A stretch of DNA of 38,680 nt from Ghiorsea sp. (GCA_021772875.1 JAJFLD010000128.1:1-38680); one strand, 5' to 3'. Positions 16,604 to 25,377 are shown, counted from the first letter of the stretch. The notes: a model not told the origin generated them from the sequence alone. Numbers and translations: made by a program.

Positions 16604-16679
16604 GGGCGCTTAGCTCAGTTGGTAGAGCACCGCCCTTACAAGGCGGTGGCCGCAGGTTCGAGTCCTGCAGCGCCCACCA
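16604..16679 (+). tRNA. tRNA-Val (anticodon TAC)
   Basis: 76 bases with encoded CCA. The acceptor stem GGGCGCT pairs with AGCGCCC, the D arm has TAGCTCAGTTGGTAGAGC, the anticodon stem CCGCC/GGCGG holds CTTACAA with anticodon TAC, and the T arm is GCAGGTTCGAGTCCTGC. Confidence 0.98.
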
Positions 16680-16680
16680 T

Positions 16681-16757
16681 GGAGCGGTAGTTCAGTTGGT
16701 TAGAATGCCGGCCTGTCACGCCGGAGGTCGCGGGTTCGAGTCCCGTCCGCTCCGCCA
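16681..16757 (+). tRNA. tRNA-Asp (anticodon GTC)
   Basis: 77 bases with encoded CCA, one base after tRNA-Val. The acceptor stem GGAGCGG pairs with CCGCTCC, the anticodon loop CTGTCAC contains GTC, and the T arm is GCGGGTTCGAGTCCCGT. It is certainly cotranscribed with tRNA-Val and is followed by a terminator. Confidence 0.98.
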
Positions 16758-16763
16758 TTATTA

Positions 16764-16796
16764 AAGCCTCTTGATTCGTCAAGAGGCTTTTTTTTT
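16764..16796 (+). terminator. Intrinsic terminator after the tRNA pair
   Basis: The perfect 11-base stem AAGCCTCTTGA/TCAAGAGGCTT with a TTCG tetraloop is followed by a run of T residues. It is the strongest terminator in the window and closes the tRNA-Val/tRNA-Asp unit. Confidence 0.93.
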
Positions 16797-16850
16797 ATGT
16801 CATTTTTTTGAAAGAGAAGACTTCCTCATGAACTTTGCTAAAGTTCTTGC

Positions 16851-17369
16851 ATGATTGATATCCTAAATGACAACGACCTTCCTGAATATGAGCGGCCAAA
16901 TAAGTCTAAGCTTAAGCGAGAAGCACAGGCTTCTTTAAAATTGGCTAAAGATTTGGTGGAGCTTAATGCATCTGTATGGAAGTCTTTATCGCTTCCTGAT
17001 GAGCTTATCGAAGAGCTGCATCATTTAAAAGATATGCCACAGTTTGGTGCGAAAAAAAGACAGCTTAAATTGGTTGCAAAATTATTAAGGCAAGTGGACG
17101 TGAGTGGTGCCGAGCGTGCTGTTGCAGATGCGGTGAAACAACATGCAGATGTGAATGCAGCTTTCCACAAGGTTGAGTACTGGCGTGACCGATTGCTTTC
17201 AGGGCAAAGGGATGACTTGACTGAGTTTTTAAAGCTCTATCCAGATGCAAATGCGCAACAAATGAATCAGTTGTTGCGCAATGCAAAACAAGAAATATTG
17301 ACTGGAAAGTCGGCTAAGTATTCGAAATTATTATTTAAGCTATTGCGGGAAATTACCACTGAAGCATAA
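16851..17369 (+). CDS. yjgA: Ribosome-associated protein YjgA/DarP (DUF615 family)
   Basis: 172 residues, close to the usual length. The family pattern is seen from the N-terminus: RPNKSKLKREAQASLKLAKDL, then SLPDELIEELHHLKDM, RRQL-like KKRQLKLVAKLLRQVD and the C-terminal FLKLYPDANAQQMNQLLRNAKQE. The protein is charged and helical. DarP/YjgA binds the 50S subunit and aids its late assembly. The ATG at 16851 has no clear Shine-Dalgarno sequence; an eight-codon reading frame beginning at 16828 stops across it (ATGA overlap), which could couple translation. It stands alone between the tRNA terminator and the sugar-phosphate cluster. Confidence 0.9.
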   Translation: MIDILNDNDLPEYERPNKSKLKREAQASLKLAKDLVELNASVWKSLSLPDELIEELHHLKDMPQFGAKKRQLKLVAKLLRQVDVSGAERAVADAVKQHADVNAAFHKVEYWRDRLLSGQRDDLTEFLKLYPDANAQQMNQLLRNAKQEILTGKSAKYSKLLFKLLREITTEA

Positions 17370-17390
17370 GCGGTTAAATTATTTTGATGA

Positions 17391-17418
17391 AAAGCCCCTT
17401 CAAGGGTCGATTTTTTTA
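17391..17418 (+). terminator. Weak terminator-like element after yjgA
   Basis: CCC at 17396-17398 can pair with GGG across TTCAA (a stem of a few base pairs), and a seven-T run follows at about 17411. The stem is short, so the call is weak, but the position between yjgA and glpX is appropriate. Confidence 0.3.
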
Positions 17419-17500
17419 TTGCATGCGGTTATAGTGCGCCTCCCTTAGGGTTCGTTGTAGGGAAGTTCAGTGTAAAATCAAAGCTAATTGGGGAGGACGA

Positions 17501-18454
17501 ATGTCCACTGTTGCAGATCTAAAGATTGATTTGGTAGAAGTTTGTGAGGCGGCAGCCCGTGCTTGCGCACCGTATGTTGGTTCAGGCCAAAAAGATGAGG
17601 GCGATGGTTTGGCTGTTGATGCTATGCGCGAGCGCATCAATAAAGTAAACATGAAGGGTCTTATCGTGATTGGCGAAGGCGCAAAAGACGAGGCACCTGC
17701 TTTGTATGATGATGAAGAAGTGGGTACAGGCCAAGGCATTGGTGTTGATATCGCAGTTGACCCTATTGAAGGCACTAATTTGTTTGCACGTGATGCAGCA
17801 GGTTCGATTGTGACCTTGGCTGCGGCACCTGCGGGCAGTATGTACCGTCCTGGGTCATGTTTTTATATGGAAAAACAAGTGTATCCCAAAGCTGCGCGTG
17901 GTAAAATTGATCCCACGGCTTCGGTTGAAGTTCGCTTGACACAATTGGCCAAAGCATTGCAAAAAGATATTACTGAAATCACAGTGTTTGTTTTAGATAA
18001 ACCACGCCACCAACAATTATTGAAAGAGATTTATGCCTGTGGTGCCAAGGTTCGCCTTGCGACAGATGGCGATGTGAATGGTGCGATTCAGGCAGTATTA
18101 AACATGGGTTCTGATGCCTTGTTTGGCATTGGTGGTACACCAGAGGGTATTGTGACGGCATGTGCCGCACGGGCAATGGGTGCTGAGATGTTTGGCCGCA
18201 TGGCACCGCAGAAAGATTTTGAAATTGAATTGTGTAAAAAAGAAGGTATTGACACAACACGTTATCTTACGCGTGATGAGTTGGTTACTTCTGATGATTG
18301 TATGTTTATCGCTACAGGTTTGACCAGTGGTGAGTATGTGAATCATGTGAAAGTAGGCACTGATATTGATGGCAAGTATATGACCACCGATACTGTCGTG
18401 CTTTCTGGTTCTGTTGGTAATATACGCCGTGTGCAAACAACGCAGCACGTTTAA
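17501..18454 (+). CDS. glpX: Class II fructose-1,6-bisphosphatase (GlpX type)
   Basis: 317 residues. GlpX-type FBPases hydrolyse fructose-1,6-bisphosphate to fructose-6-phosphate; many also act on sedoheptulose-1,7-bisphosphate in autotrophs. Metal and substrate motifs are present: VIGEGAKDEAPALYDDEEVG, VDPIEGTN and the later ATDGDVNGAI and GIGGTPEGIVTA blocks. GGGGAGGA precedes the ATG. It is the first gene of the cluster; a weak promoter-like TAAAAT lies about 25 bases before the start. The gene lies 47 bases before tkt on the same strand, which supports a role in sugar-phosphate regeneration or gluconeogenesis. Confidence 0.96.
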   Translation: MSTVADLKIDLVEVCEAAARACAPYVGSGQKDEGDGLAVDAMRERINKVNMKGLIVIGEGAKDEAPALYDDEEVGTGQGIGVDIAVDPIEGTNLFARDAAGSIVTLAAAPAGSMYRPGSCFYMEKQVYPKAARGKIDPTASVEVRLTQLAKALQKDITEITVFVLDKPRHQQLLKEIYACGAKVRLATDGDVNGAIQAVLNMGSDALFGIGGTPEGIVTACAARAMGAEMFGRMAPQKDFEIELCKKEGIDTTRYLTRDELVTSDDCMFIATGLTSGEYVNHVKVGTDIDGKYMTTDTVVLSGSVGNIRRVQTTQHV

Positions 18455-18501
18455 TTTCCCCCAAGTTTAAATTTTTTATTAATAAGTACTAAGAGGTAAA
18501 T

Positions 18502-20493
18502 ATGAGTAGTAATCGTAGATATTTGGCTAATGCAATTCGTGCATTGGCTATGGACAGTGTTCAAAAAGCAAATTCAGGACATCCAGGCGCCCCCATGGGT
18601 ATGGCAGATATTGCTGAGGTGCTTTGGAATGACTTCATGAAACATAACCCCACCAATACAAAGTGGGCGGATCGTGATCGTTTTATTCTTTCGAATGGCC
18701 ATGGCTCTATGCTGATTTATTCATTGTTGCATTTGACAGGTTACGATCTTGGTATGGAAGATTTGAAACAATTCCGCCAATTGCACTCACGTACACCAGG
18801 TCACCCTGAGTATGGTTATGCACCCGGCGTTGAAACAACAACAGGCCCATTGGGTCAAGGTATTACCAATGGCGTAGGTATGGCATTGGCTGAGCAAACA
18901 ATGGCTGCACAATTTAATAAACCAGGCCATGAAATTGTAGATCATAATACTTATGTTTTCCTTGGCGATGGTTGTTTGATGGAAGGTATTTCGCACGAAG
19001 CATGTTCTTTGGCGGGTACTCTTGGTCTTGGTAAATTGGTTGCATTCTGGGATGACAACGGTATTTCAATTGATGGTGAAGTTGAGGGTTGGTTCACCGA
19101 TGATACGCCTGCACGCTTTGAGGCTTATGGCTGGCAAGTGATTCGTGATGTTGATGGCCACGATGCAGATGAAATCAAACAAGCCATTGAAACTGCAAAA
19201 GCAGAAACAGGCAAGCCGACAATGATTTGCTGTAAAACTATCATTGGTTTTGGTTCTCCAAACAAAGCAGGCTCACATGATTGTCATGGTGCTGCTTTGG
19301 GTGATGAAGAAATTGCTTTGGTACGTAAAGAGTTGGGTTGGAAATCTGCACCATTTGAAATTCCTGAAGATGTTTATGCAGGTTGGGATGCAAAAGAAGC
19401 TGGTGCTGCTGCGGAAGCCGAATGGGATCAACGTTTTGCGGCATATGCTGCTGAATTCCCAGCTGAAGCTGCTGAGTTTACACGGCGAATCAATGGCGAA
19501 TTGGCTGCCAACTGGGAAGCTGGAGCAGATGCCTTTATTGCTGAAGTAGCTGCCAAAGGCGAAACAATTGCCTCGCGCAAAGCATCACAAAATGCCATTG
19601 AAGGTTTGGCAAAACTCACCCCTGAGTTTTTGGGTGGTTCAGCGGATTTGGCGGGTTCAAATTTAACATTATGGACGGCGGCAGATCCGATTCGTGCCAA
19701 CAATCCAGGTGGCAATTATGTCAACTACGGGGTGCGTGAGTTTGGTATGGCGGCAATGATTAATGGTATTGCTTTGCATGGTGGTTTTGTGCCTTATGGT
19801 GCAACATTCTTAATGTTTTCTGAATATGCGCGTAATGCATTGCGCATGGCCGCATTGATGAAAATCCGTCATATTGAAGTGTTTACCCATGATTCGATTG
19901 GTTTGGGTGAAGATGGTCCGACACATCAACCTGTTGAGCAAACTGCAACCCTACGCATGATTCCAAATATGGATGTATGGCGCCCTTGTGATGCAGTTGA
20001 ATCATCGGTTGCTTGGAAAGTCGCGATGCAAAACGTAACAGGCCCAACATCATTGATTTTTTCACGTCAAAACTTGCCGCATCAAGACCGTAGTGCTGCG
20101 CAAATCAAATTGATTGAGCGTGGTGGTTATATTCTTAAAGATTGTGCTGGTACACCAGATGTCATCATTATCGCAACAGGCTCTGAAGTTTCTTTAGCTA
20201 TGGAAGCTGCTGCTGCCATTACAGATAAAAAAGTTCGTGTTGTATCTATGCCTTCAACGAATGCATTTGATAAACAAGATGCTGCTTATAAAGAGTCTGT
20301 GTTGCCAGCGGCTGTTTCAGCACGTGTGGCTGTTGAAGCTGGTGTGACTGGTTTCTGGGCAAAATATACTGGTTTAAATGGTAAAGTGATCGGTATTGAT
20401 ACTTTTGGTGAATCAGCGCCTGCTGGTGAGTTATTTAAACTGTTTGGTATCACCACCGAAGCAGTAGTTGCCGCAGTAAACGAAGTAGCATAA
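18502..20493 (+). CDS. tkt: Transketolase
   Basis: 663 residues, full length. It begins RRYLANAIRALAMDSVQKANSGHPGAPMGMAD, the standard transketolase opening. The thiamine diphosphate motif is GDGCLMEGISHEACSLAG with the conserved GDG...N-like region ending in WDDNGISIDG; the pyrimidine-domain block ends in FGMAAMINGIALHGG, and GLGEDGPTHQPVEQ is the second signature. It moves two-carbon units between ketose and aldose phosphates in the pentose phosphate and Calvin cycles. AAGAGG lies before the ATG. It follows glpX by 47 bases and precedes gap by 36, without a terminator between them. Confidence 0.97.
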   Translation: MSSNRRYLANAIRALAMDSVQKANSGHPGAPMGMADIAEVLWNDFMKHNPTNTKWADRDRFILSNGHGSMLIYSLLHLTGYDLGMEDLKQFRQLHSRTPGHPEYGYAPGVETTTGPLGQGITNGVGMALAEQTMAAQFNKPGHEIVDHNTYVFLGDGCLMEGISHEACSLAGTLGLGKLVAFWDDNGISIDGEVEGWFTDDTPARFEAYGWQVIRDVDGHDADEIKQAIETAKAETGKPTMICCKTIIGFGSPNKAGSHDCHGAALGDEEIALVRKELGWKSAPFEIPEDVYAGWDAKEAGAAAEAEWDQRFAAYAAEFPAEAAEFTRRINGELAANWEAGADAFIAEVAAKGETIASRKASQNAIEGLAKLTPEFLGGSADLAGSNLTLWTAADPIRANNPGGNYVNYGVREFGMAAMINGIALHGGFVPYGATFLMFSEYARNALRMAALMKIRHIEVFTHDSIGLGEDGPTHQPVEQTATLRMIPNMDVWRPCDAVESSVAWKVAMQNVTGPTSLIFSRQNLPHQDRSAAQIKLIERGGYILKDCAGTPDVIIIATGSEVSLAMEAAAAITDKKVRVVSMPSTNAFDKQDAAYKESVLPAAVSARVAVEAGVTGFWAKYTGLNGKVIGIDTFGESAPAGELFKLFGITTEAVVAAVNEVA

Positions 20494-20529
20494 TTTTTTA
20501 ATAAAAAAACTCGGAGAGGAGAGAAGTAA

Positions 20530-21534
20530 ATGACAACTAAAATTGGTATTAATGGATTTGGTCGCATTGGCCGTATGGCATTTCGTGCTGTTGCAAAAGA
20601 ATTTAAAGATATGGAAATCGTTGCGATTAATGATTTGTTGGATCCTGAATACTTGGCATATATGTTGAAACATGACTCTGTTCACGGCCTTTTTGATGGT
20701 GACGTGAAAGTTGATGGCAATAACTTGGTAGTAAACGGTAAAACGATCCGTTTAAGTGCAGAACGCAACCCAGCTGATCTTAAATGGGATGAAGTTGATG
20801 TAGATATTGTGCTTGAATGTACAGGCTTTTTTCTCACAGAAGAATCTTGCCAAGCTCACATTGATGCAGGTGCTAAAAAAGTTGTGCAATCTGCACCTTC
20901 TAAAGATGCAACACCGATGTTTGTATATGGTGTTAACCATGAAGAATACGCTGGTCAAGCCATCAGTTCAGCAGCTTCTTGTACAACCAACTGCTTAGCT
21001 CCTTTGGCTAAAGTGATCAATGATAACTTCGGTATTAAACGTGGTTTGATGACAACAGTACATGCGGCAACTGCAACACAAAAAACTGTGGATGGTCCAT
21101 CTTCAAAAGATTGGCGTGGTGGCCGTGGTATTTTGGAAAATATCATCCCGTCATCAACCGGTGCGGCTAAAGCTGTGGGTGTAGTGCTTCCTGAGTTGAA
21201 TGGTAAGTTGACTGGTATGGCTTTCCGTGTGCCAACATCTGACGTTTCTGTTGTGGATCTAACCGTAGAATTGGACAAGTCAGCAACATATGCTGAGATT
21301 TGCGCAGTTGTAAAAAAAGCTTCTGAAACACCAGGCATTGGTGATACCTTGGCTTACACAGATGAAAAAGTGGTTTCTACGGATTTCCGTGGATGTAGCT
21401 ATTCTTCAATTTTTGATGCAACTGCTGGTATTGCTTTGGATGGTACATTTGTCAAACTTGTGACTTGGTATGACAATGAATATGGTTATACTGCAAACAT
21501 GATGCGTTTTGTGCGTCACGTTGCAAAAAGCTAA
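20530..21534 (+). CDS. gap: Glyceraldehyde-3-phosphate dehydrogenase (type I, phosphorylating)
   Basis: 334 residues. The NAD-binding GINGFGRIGR opens the protein; AINDLLD is the usual form in NAD-preferring enzymes. The catalytic Cys151 lies in SCTTNCLAP, with the partner His178 in TTVHAATATQK. Both strands of the family signature and WYDNEYGY near the C-terminus are intact. A strong purine-rich ribosome-binding site (CGGAGAGGAG) precedes the ATG. The enzyme interconverts glyceraldehyde-3-phosphate and 1,3-bisphosphoglycerate. A strong hairpin follows the stop (see the intergenic entries), so expression of gap may be set apart from pgk. Confidence 0.97.
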   Translation: MTTKIGINGFGRIGRMAFRAVAKEFKDMEIVAINDLLDPEYLAYMLKHDSVHGLFDGDVKVDGNNLVVNGKTIRLSAERNPADLKWDEVDVDIVLECTGFFLTEESCQAHIDAGAKKVVQSAPSKDATPMFVYGVNHEEYAGQAISSAASCTTNCLAPLAKVINDNFGIKRGLMTTVHAATATQKTVDGPSSKDWRGGRGILENIIPSSTGAAKAVGVVLPELNGKLTGMAFRVPTSDVSVVDLTVELDKSATYAEICAVVKKASETPGIGDTLAYTDEKVVSTDFRGCSYSSIFDATAGIALDGTFVKLVTWYDNEYGYTANMMRFVRHVAKS

Positions 21535-21549
21535 GTCTTAAAACTTATG

Positions 21550-21578
21550 GTGGGCACTCTTATGGTTAGAGTGCCCAC
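21550..21578 (+). repeat. Perfect 11-bp inverted repeat just after gap
   Basis: GTGGGCACTCT at 21550-21560 pairs perfectly with AGAGTGCCCAC at 21568-21578 across a seven-base loop. It is GC-rich and only 15 bases after the gap stop, but no T run follows directly, so it is not a canonical intrinsic terminator. It could stabilise the 3' end of gap mRNA or be a terminator of relaxed form. Confidence 0.8.
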
Positions 21579-21634
21579 GTTTGTCATTGCTGATTTGGCT
21601 GGTACAATGGAAGTGAGTAATGACAAACGTTTTT
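21578..21634 (+). repeat. Second 11-bp inverted repeat with T run, before pgk
   Basis: CGTTTGTCATT at 21578-21588 and AATGACAAACG at 21619-21629 are perfect inverted copies around a 30-base centre, followed by five T residues (21630-21634) and then the pgk ribosome-binding site. As RNA it is terminator-like, though with a long loop; as DNA it could be an operator. It abuts the first repeat, sharing base 21578. Confidence 0.75.
21581..21608 (+). promoter_or_regulatory. Promoter-like element between gap and pgk
   Basis: TTGTCA at 21581-21586 and TACAAT at 21603-21608 each match the sigma70 consensus at five of six positions with 16-base spacing. The -35 lies in the left arm and the -10 in the centre of the second inverted repeat. 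Transcription would start near 21615, leaving a short leader before pgk. Confidence 0.45.
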
Positions 21635-21652
21635 ATATGAAAGGGGAGTAAG

Positions 21653-22831
21653 ATGGCTGTAATCAAAATGACCGACCTAGACTTGGCTGGTAAGCGTGTA
21701 TTAATACGCCAAGACTTAAATGTACCTATTGCTGATGGTAAAGTGAATTCAGATAAACGTATTCGCGCTTCTTTGCCTACGCTTGAGCTTTGTATCAAAG
21801 CAGGTGCTAAGGTGATGGTAATGTCTCATTTGGGTCGTCCAACAGAAGGACAATTTGAAGAGCAATATTCACTAGCTCCTGTTGCCGCGCACATGTCTGG
21901 CCTTTTAGGACAAAACGTTCGCTTGGTTAAAGATTATGTTGGTGTAGATGTTGATGTTGCCAATGGTGAAGTGGTTTTGCTTGAAAACGTCCGCTTTAAT
22001 GTTGGCGAAAAGAATAGTGATGAAGCCTTGTCTAAACAATATGCATCACTTTGTGATGTTTATGTGATGGATGCTTTTGGTACAGCGCACCGTGCACAAG
22101 CATCGACCCATGGTGTGGGTTTGTTTGCCCCTACAGCATGTGCCGGCCCATTGCTTGCAGGTGAGCTTGAAGCGCTAGGTAAAGCGTTGGATAATCCTGC
22201 TCGTCCTATGGTGGCTATCGTTGGCGGATCTAAAGTTTCTACAAAATTAACCGTGCTTGAATCACTTTCCACCATTGTTGACCAATTGGTTGTTGGTGGC
22301 GGTATCGCCAATACATTTATTGCAGCTGCTGGAAACCCAGTAGGCAAATCTTTGTATGAAGCAGACTTGATTGATACTTGTAAAAGACTTACAGCCGATG
22401 CAGAAGCGCGTGGTGGTAGTATTCCAGTGCCAACAGATGTTGTTTGTGCCAAAGAATTTTCGCCTAATGCAACAGCTGCGCTTAAAGGTGCAACTGAAGT
22501 ATTGGATGATGATATGATTTTTGATATTGGTCCAGATTCAGCTGCTGCACTTGCAGAGATTATTAAAAATGCTGGAACCATAGTCTGGAATGGCCCTGTT
22601 GGTGTGTTTGAATTTGATCAATTTGGTGAAGGTACAAAAGCAATTTCCATGGCTATTGCAGAATCAGAAGCATTCTCAATTGCAGGTGGAGGTGATACCT
22701 TGGCGGCCGTCGATAAATATAATATAGCTGATAAAGTATCCTATATTTCAACGGGTGGCGGAGCTTTTTTAGAGTTTCTTGAAGGAAAAAAATTACCAGC
22801 AGTTGAAATGTTAGAGGGGCGTGCAGCATAA
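21653..22831 (+). CDS. pgk: Phosphoglycerate kinase
   Basis: 392 residues. Signature segments include VLIRQDLNVPIADGKVNSDKR, MSHLGRPTEG, LLENVRFNVGEKNSD, the nucleotide-binding MVAIVGGSKVSTKL and the terminal IAGGGDTLAAV with WNGPVGVFEFDQFGEGT. It transfers phosphate between ATP and 3-phosphoglycerate and runs toward 1,3-bisphosphoglycerate in CO2 fixation. GGGGAG precedes the ATG. Its stop shares a base with the pyk start (TAATG), so the two are coupled. Confidence 0.97.
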   Translation: MAVIKMTDLDLAGKRVLIRQDLNVPIADGKVNSDKRIRASLPTLELCIKAGAKVMVMSHLGRPTEGQFEEQYSLAPVAAHMSGLLGQNVRLVKDYVGVDVDVANGEVVLLENVRFNVGEKNSDEALSKQYASLCDVYVMDAFGTAHRAQASTHGVGLFAPTACAGPLLAGELEALGKALDNPARPMVAIVGGSKVSTKLTVLESLSTIVDQLVVGGGIANTFIAAAGNPVGKSLYEADLIDTCKRLTADAEARGGSIPVPTDVVCAKEFSPNATAALKGATEVLDDDMIFDIGPDSAAALAEIIKNAGTIVWNGPVGVFEFDQFGEGTKAISMAIAESEAFSIAGGGDTLAAVDKYNIADKVSYISTGGGAFLEFLEGKKLPAVEMLEGRAA

Positions 22832-24285
22832 TGACTGAACTCATGCGTAGAACCAAGATTGTCGCAACGATTGGCCCGGCATCAGAATCCCCAGAGATGC
22901 TGAAAAAGTTGATTGCAGCTGGTGTGAATGTGGTTCGTTTGAACTTTTCACATGGTACAGCTGAGGAGCATCAGCAGCGTGCAATCAATGTGCGTGCTGC
23001 AGCCAAAGAAAATGGTGTAGTTGTTGGTATTCTTGCTGATATGCAGGGGCCCAAGATACGCTGTGGTAAATTTATCACGGGTAAAACAACACTTGTCGTT
23101 GGTCAAAAATTTATCCTTGATGGTGGCATGAGCCTTGATGAGGGTAATGATGAACGAGTTGGCCTTACCTACAAAGAACTTGTAGGTGATGTTGTGCCAG
23201 GCGCACGTATTTTGTTGAATGATGGCCTTTTGGTTATGGATGTTGACGAAGTTGTTGGCCAAGAAATTCGTTGTACTGTTGTTGTTGGTGGCGTTCTGTC
23301 GAACAACAAAGGCATTAATCGTGCTGGCGGTGGACTATCTGCGGCAGCCCTTACTGAGAAAGATAAAATAGATATCAAAACAGCTTGTGCAATTGGTGTT
23401 GACTACATTGCTATTTCTTTTCCTCGTGATGGTAAAGATATGGAATATGCGCGTTCTTTGGTAGAAGCTGAAGGTTCCAATGCTGGTTTGGTGGCTAAAG
23501 TTGAACGCGCCGAAGCAGTTTTGGATCATAACTTAAAAGCAATTATGGAAGCATCGGATGTGGTGATGGTTGCTCGGGGTGATTTGGGTGTAGAAATTGG
23601 TGATGCTGCTGTGCCACCAATTCAAAAGAAAATGTTACGTATGGCACCCAAATACAATTGCCCAGTGATTGTGGCAACACAAATGATGGAATCCATGTGT
23701 GAAAATCCGATTCCTACGCGTGCTGAAGTCAATGATTGTGCCAATGCAGTTTTGGACGGTACGGATGCAGTGATGCTTTCGGGTGAGTCTGCTGCGGGTA
23801 AATATCCTGTAGAAGCTGTGCAAGCGATGCATCGCACGTGTATTGAAACAGAGAAACAACGCGTTTTACCATCTTCGCAAACACGTGACCCACGTTTTCC
23901 ACCGCATTCTGTAGATGAATGTATAGCGCGTCAGGCTATGGAAGTTGCACATGCAATGCCAATCAAAGCAATAGCTGCATTTACGCGCAGTGGAAACACT
24001 GTACTGTACATGTCTCGGCACTTAGGCGATGTGCCTATTTACGCAGTAACTTCTGAAGAAAGCACATTAGGTCGTGTTACTTTGTTTCGGAATGTGACAC
24101 CATTGCGTATGCCTATTCAGTACGGCTCAACTGATGCCCCTCAGGCCACATTGGACATTCAAGAGAAAATGTTAAAAGAGGGCATAGCAGAAGTAGACGA
24201 TTTGGTGATTATGACATTTGGAACACCTATGGGCGAATCAGGTGGCACAAATGCAATGAAAATTATAACTTTGAAAGAAACTTAA
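22831..24285 (+). CDS. pyk: Pyruvate kinase
   Basis: 484 residues, a normal bacterial pyruvate kinase. RRTKIVATIGPASESPEML and NVVRLNFSHGT open the TIM barrel; LADMQGPKIRCGKF, the signature VMVARGDLGVEI and VATQMMESM...PTRAEVNDCANAVLDGTDAVMLSGESA include the active-site and metal residues. A C-terminal regulatory domain follows (residues about 360-480). It makes pyruvate and ATP from phosphoenolpyruvate. The position directly after pgk, with one shared base, links lower glycolysis to the Calvin/gluconeogenic enzymes in one operon. Confidence 0.97.
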   Translation: MTELMRRTKIVATIGPASESPEMLKKLIAAGVNVVRLNFSHGTAEEHQQRAINVRAAAKENGVVVGILADMQGPKIRCGKFITGKTTLVVGQKFILDGGMSLDEGNDERVGLTYKELVGDVVPGARILLNDGLLVMDVDEVVGQEIRCTVVVGGVLSNNKGINRAGGGLSAAALTEKDKIDIKTACAIGVDYIAISFPRDGKDMEYARSLVEAEGSNAGLVAKVERAEAVLDHNLKAIMEASDVVMVARGDLGVEIGDAAVPPIQKKMLRMAPKYNCPVIVATQMMESMCENPIPTRAEVNDCANAVLDGTDAVMLSGESAAGKYPVEAVQAMHRTCIETEKQRVLPSSQTRDPRFPPHSVDECIARQAMEVAHAMPIKAIAAFTRSGNTVLYMSRHLGDVPIYAVTSEESTLGRVTLFRNVTPLRMPIQYGSTDAPQATLDIQEKMLKEGIAEVDDLVIMTFGTPMGESGGTNAMKIITLKET

Positions 24286-24308
24286 AAGTATAGGAAAAGG
24301 AGAACAAC

Positions 24309-25346
24309 ATGGCATTAATTTCTTTAAGACAACTCTTGGATCACGCGGCTGAAAATAGCTATGGCATGCCAGCATTCAATGTGAATAACATGGAGCAAGT
24401 CCATGCTATCATGGAAGCTGCAAATGCGGTGAATTCGCCTGTCATTATGCAGGGCTCTGCTGGCGCACGTAATTATGCTGGTGAACCATTCTTGCGTCAT
24501 ATGATTGATGCAGCAGTTGAAATGTACCCACATATTCCTGTTGTTATGCATCAAGATCATGGCTCTGAGCCAGCAGTATGTTTGCGTTCTATCCAATCTG
24601 GATTCACTTCTGTGATGATGGATGGTTCGTTGGAAGCAGATTGTAAAACACCTTCTTCATATGAATACAATGTAAATGTGACTAAAAAAGTTGTTGAAAT
24701 GGCTCATGCTGGTGGCGTTTCTGTTGAAGGCGAGTTGGGTTGTTTAGGTTCTCTAGAAACTGGAGAAATGGGCGAAGAAGATGGTCATGGTGCTGAAGGC
24801 AAACTTGACCTTGATATGTTGTTAACAAGTGTTGACGAAGCTGTTGATTTTGTTGCCCAAACAAATGTGGATGCACTTGCCATCGCCATTGGTACTTCAC
24901 ATGGTGCATATAAGTTCACTAAACCACCAACGGGCGAAGTGCTTCGTATTGACCGCATTGAAGAAATTCACGCAGCTCTTCCTAATACACATTTGGTGAT
25001 GCATGGTTCTTCATCTGTACCACAAGATTGGTTGTCTATTATCAATGAATATGGTGGTGATATGGGTGAAACTTATGGTGTTCCCGTTGAAGAAATTGTA
25101 CAAGGTATTAAATCAGGTGTACGTAAAGTAAATATTGATACAGACTTGCGCATGGCTTCTACTGGTGCAATTCGTCGTCATTTACAAGAAAACCCATCCA
25201 ACTTTGATCCACGCAAATTCTACAAAGCAGCTAAAGATGCCATGCGAGATATTTGCCAAGCACGTTTTGAGGCATTTGGTTCTGCTGGACAAGCTTCAAG
25301 CATCAAAGTTAAATCTTTGGAAGAAATGATTGGTTTTTATAAATAA
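24309..25346 (+). CDS. fba: Class II fructose-bisphosphate aldolase
   Basis: 345 residues, matching the CbbA/Fba class IIB size. The zinc ligand region HQDHGSEPAVCL, the SVMMDGS block, the acidic GELGCLGSLETGEMGEEDGHGAEG signature, IGTSHGAYKF and the VMHGSSSVP segment are intact, and KVNIDTDLRMASTGAIRRHL closes the barrel. It condenses dihydroxyacetone phosphate with glyceraldehyde-3-phosphate (or erythrose-4-phosphate). AAAGGAG precedes the ATG. It is the last gene of the sugar-phosphate cluster, closed by a terminator. Confidence 0.97.
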   Translation: MALISLRQLLDHAAENSYGMPAFNVNNMEQVHAIMEAANAVNSPVIMQGSAGARNYAGEPFLRHMIDAAVEMYPHIPVVMHQDHGSEPAVCLRSIQSGFTSVMMDGSLEADCKTPSSYEYNVNVTKKVVEMAHAGGVSVEGELGCLGSLETGEMGEEDGHGAEGKLDLDMLLTSVDEAVDFVAQTNVDALAIAIGTSHGAYKFTKPPTGEVLRIDRIEEIHAALPNTHLVMHGSSSVPQDWLSIINEYGGDMGETYGVPVEEIVQGIKSGVRKVNIDTDLRMASTGAIRRHLQENPSNFDPRKFYKAAKDAMRDICQARFEAFGSAGQASSIKVKSLEEMIGFYK

Positions 25347-25377
25347 CTTTATTTTCCATATAAGGTGAACTATGATT

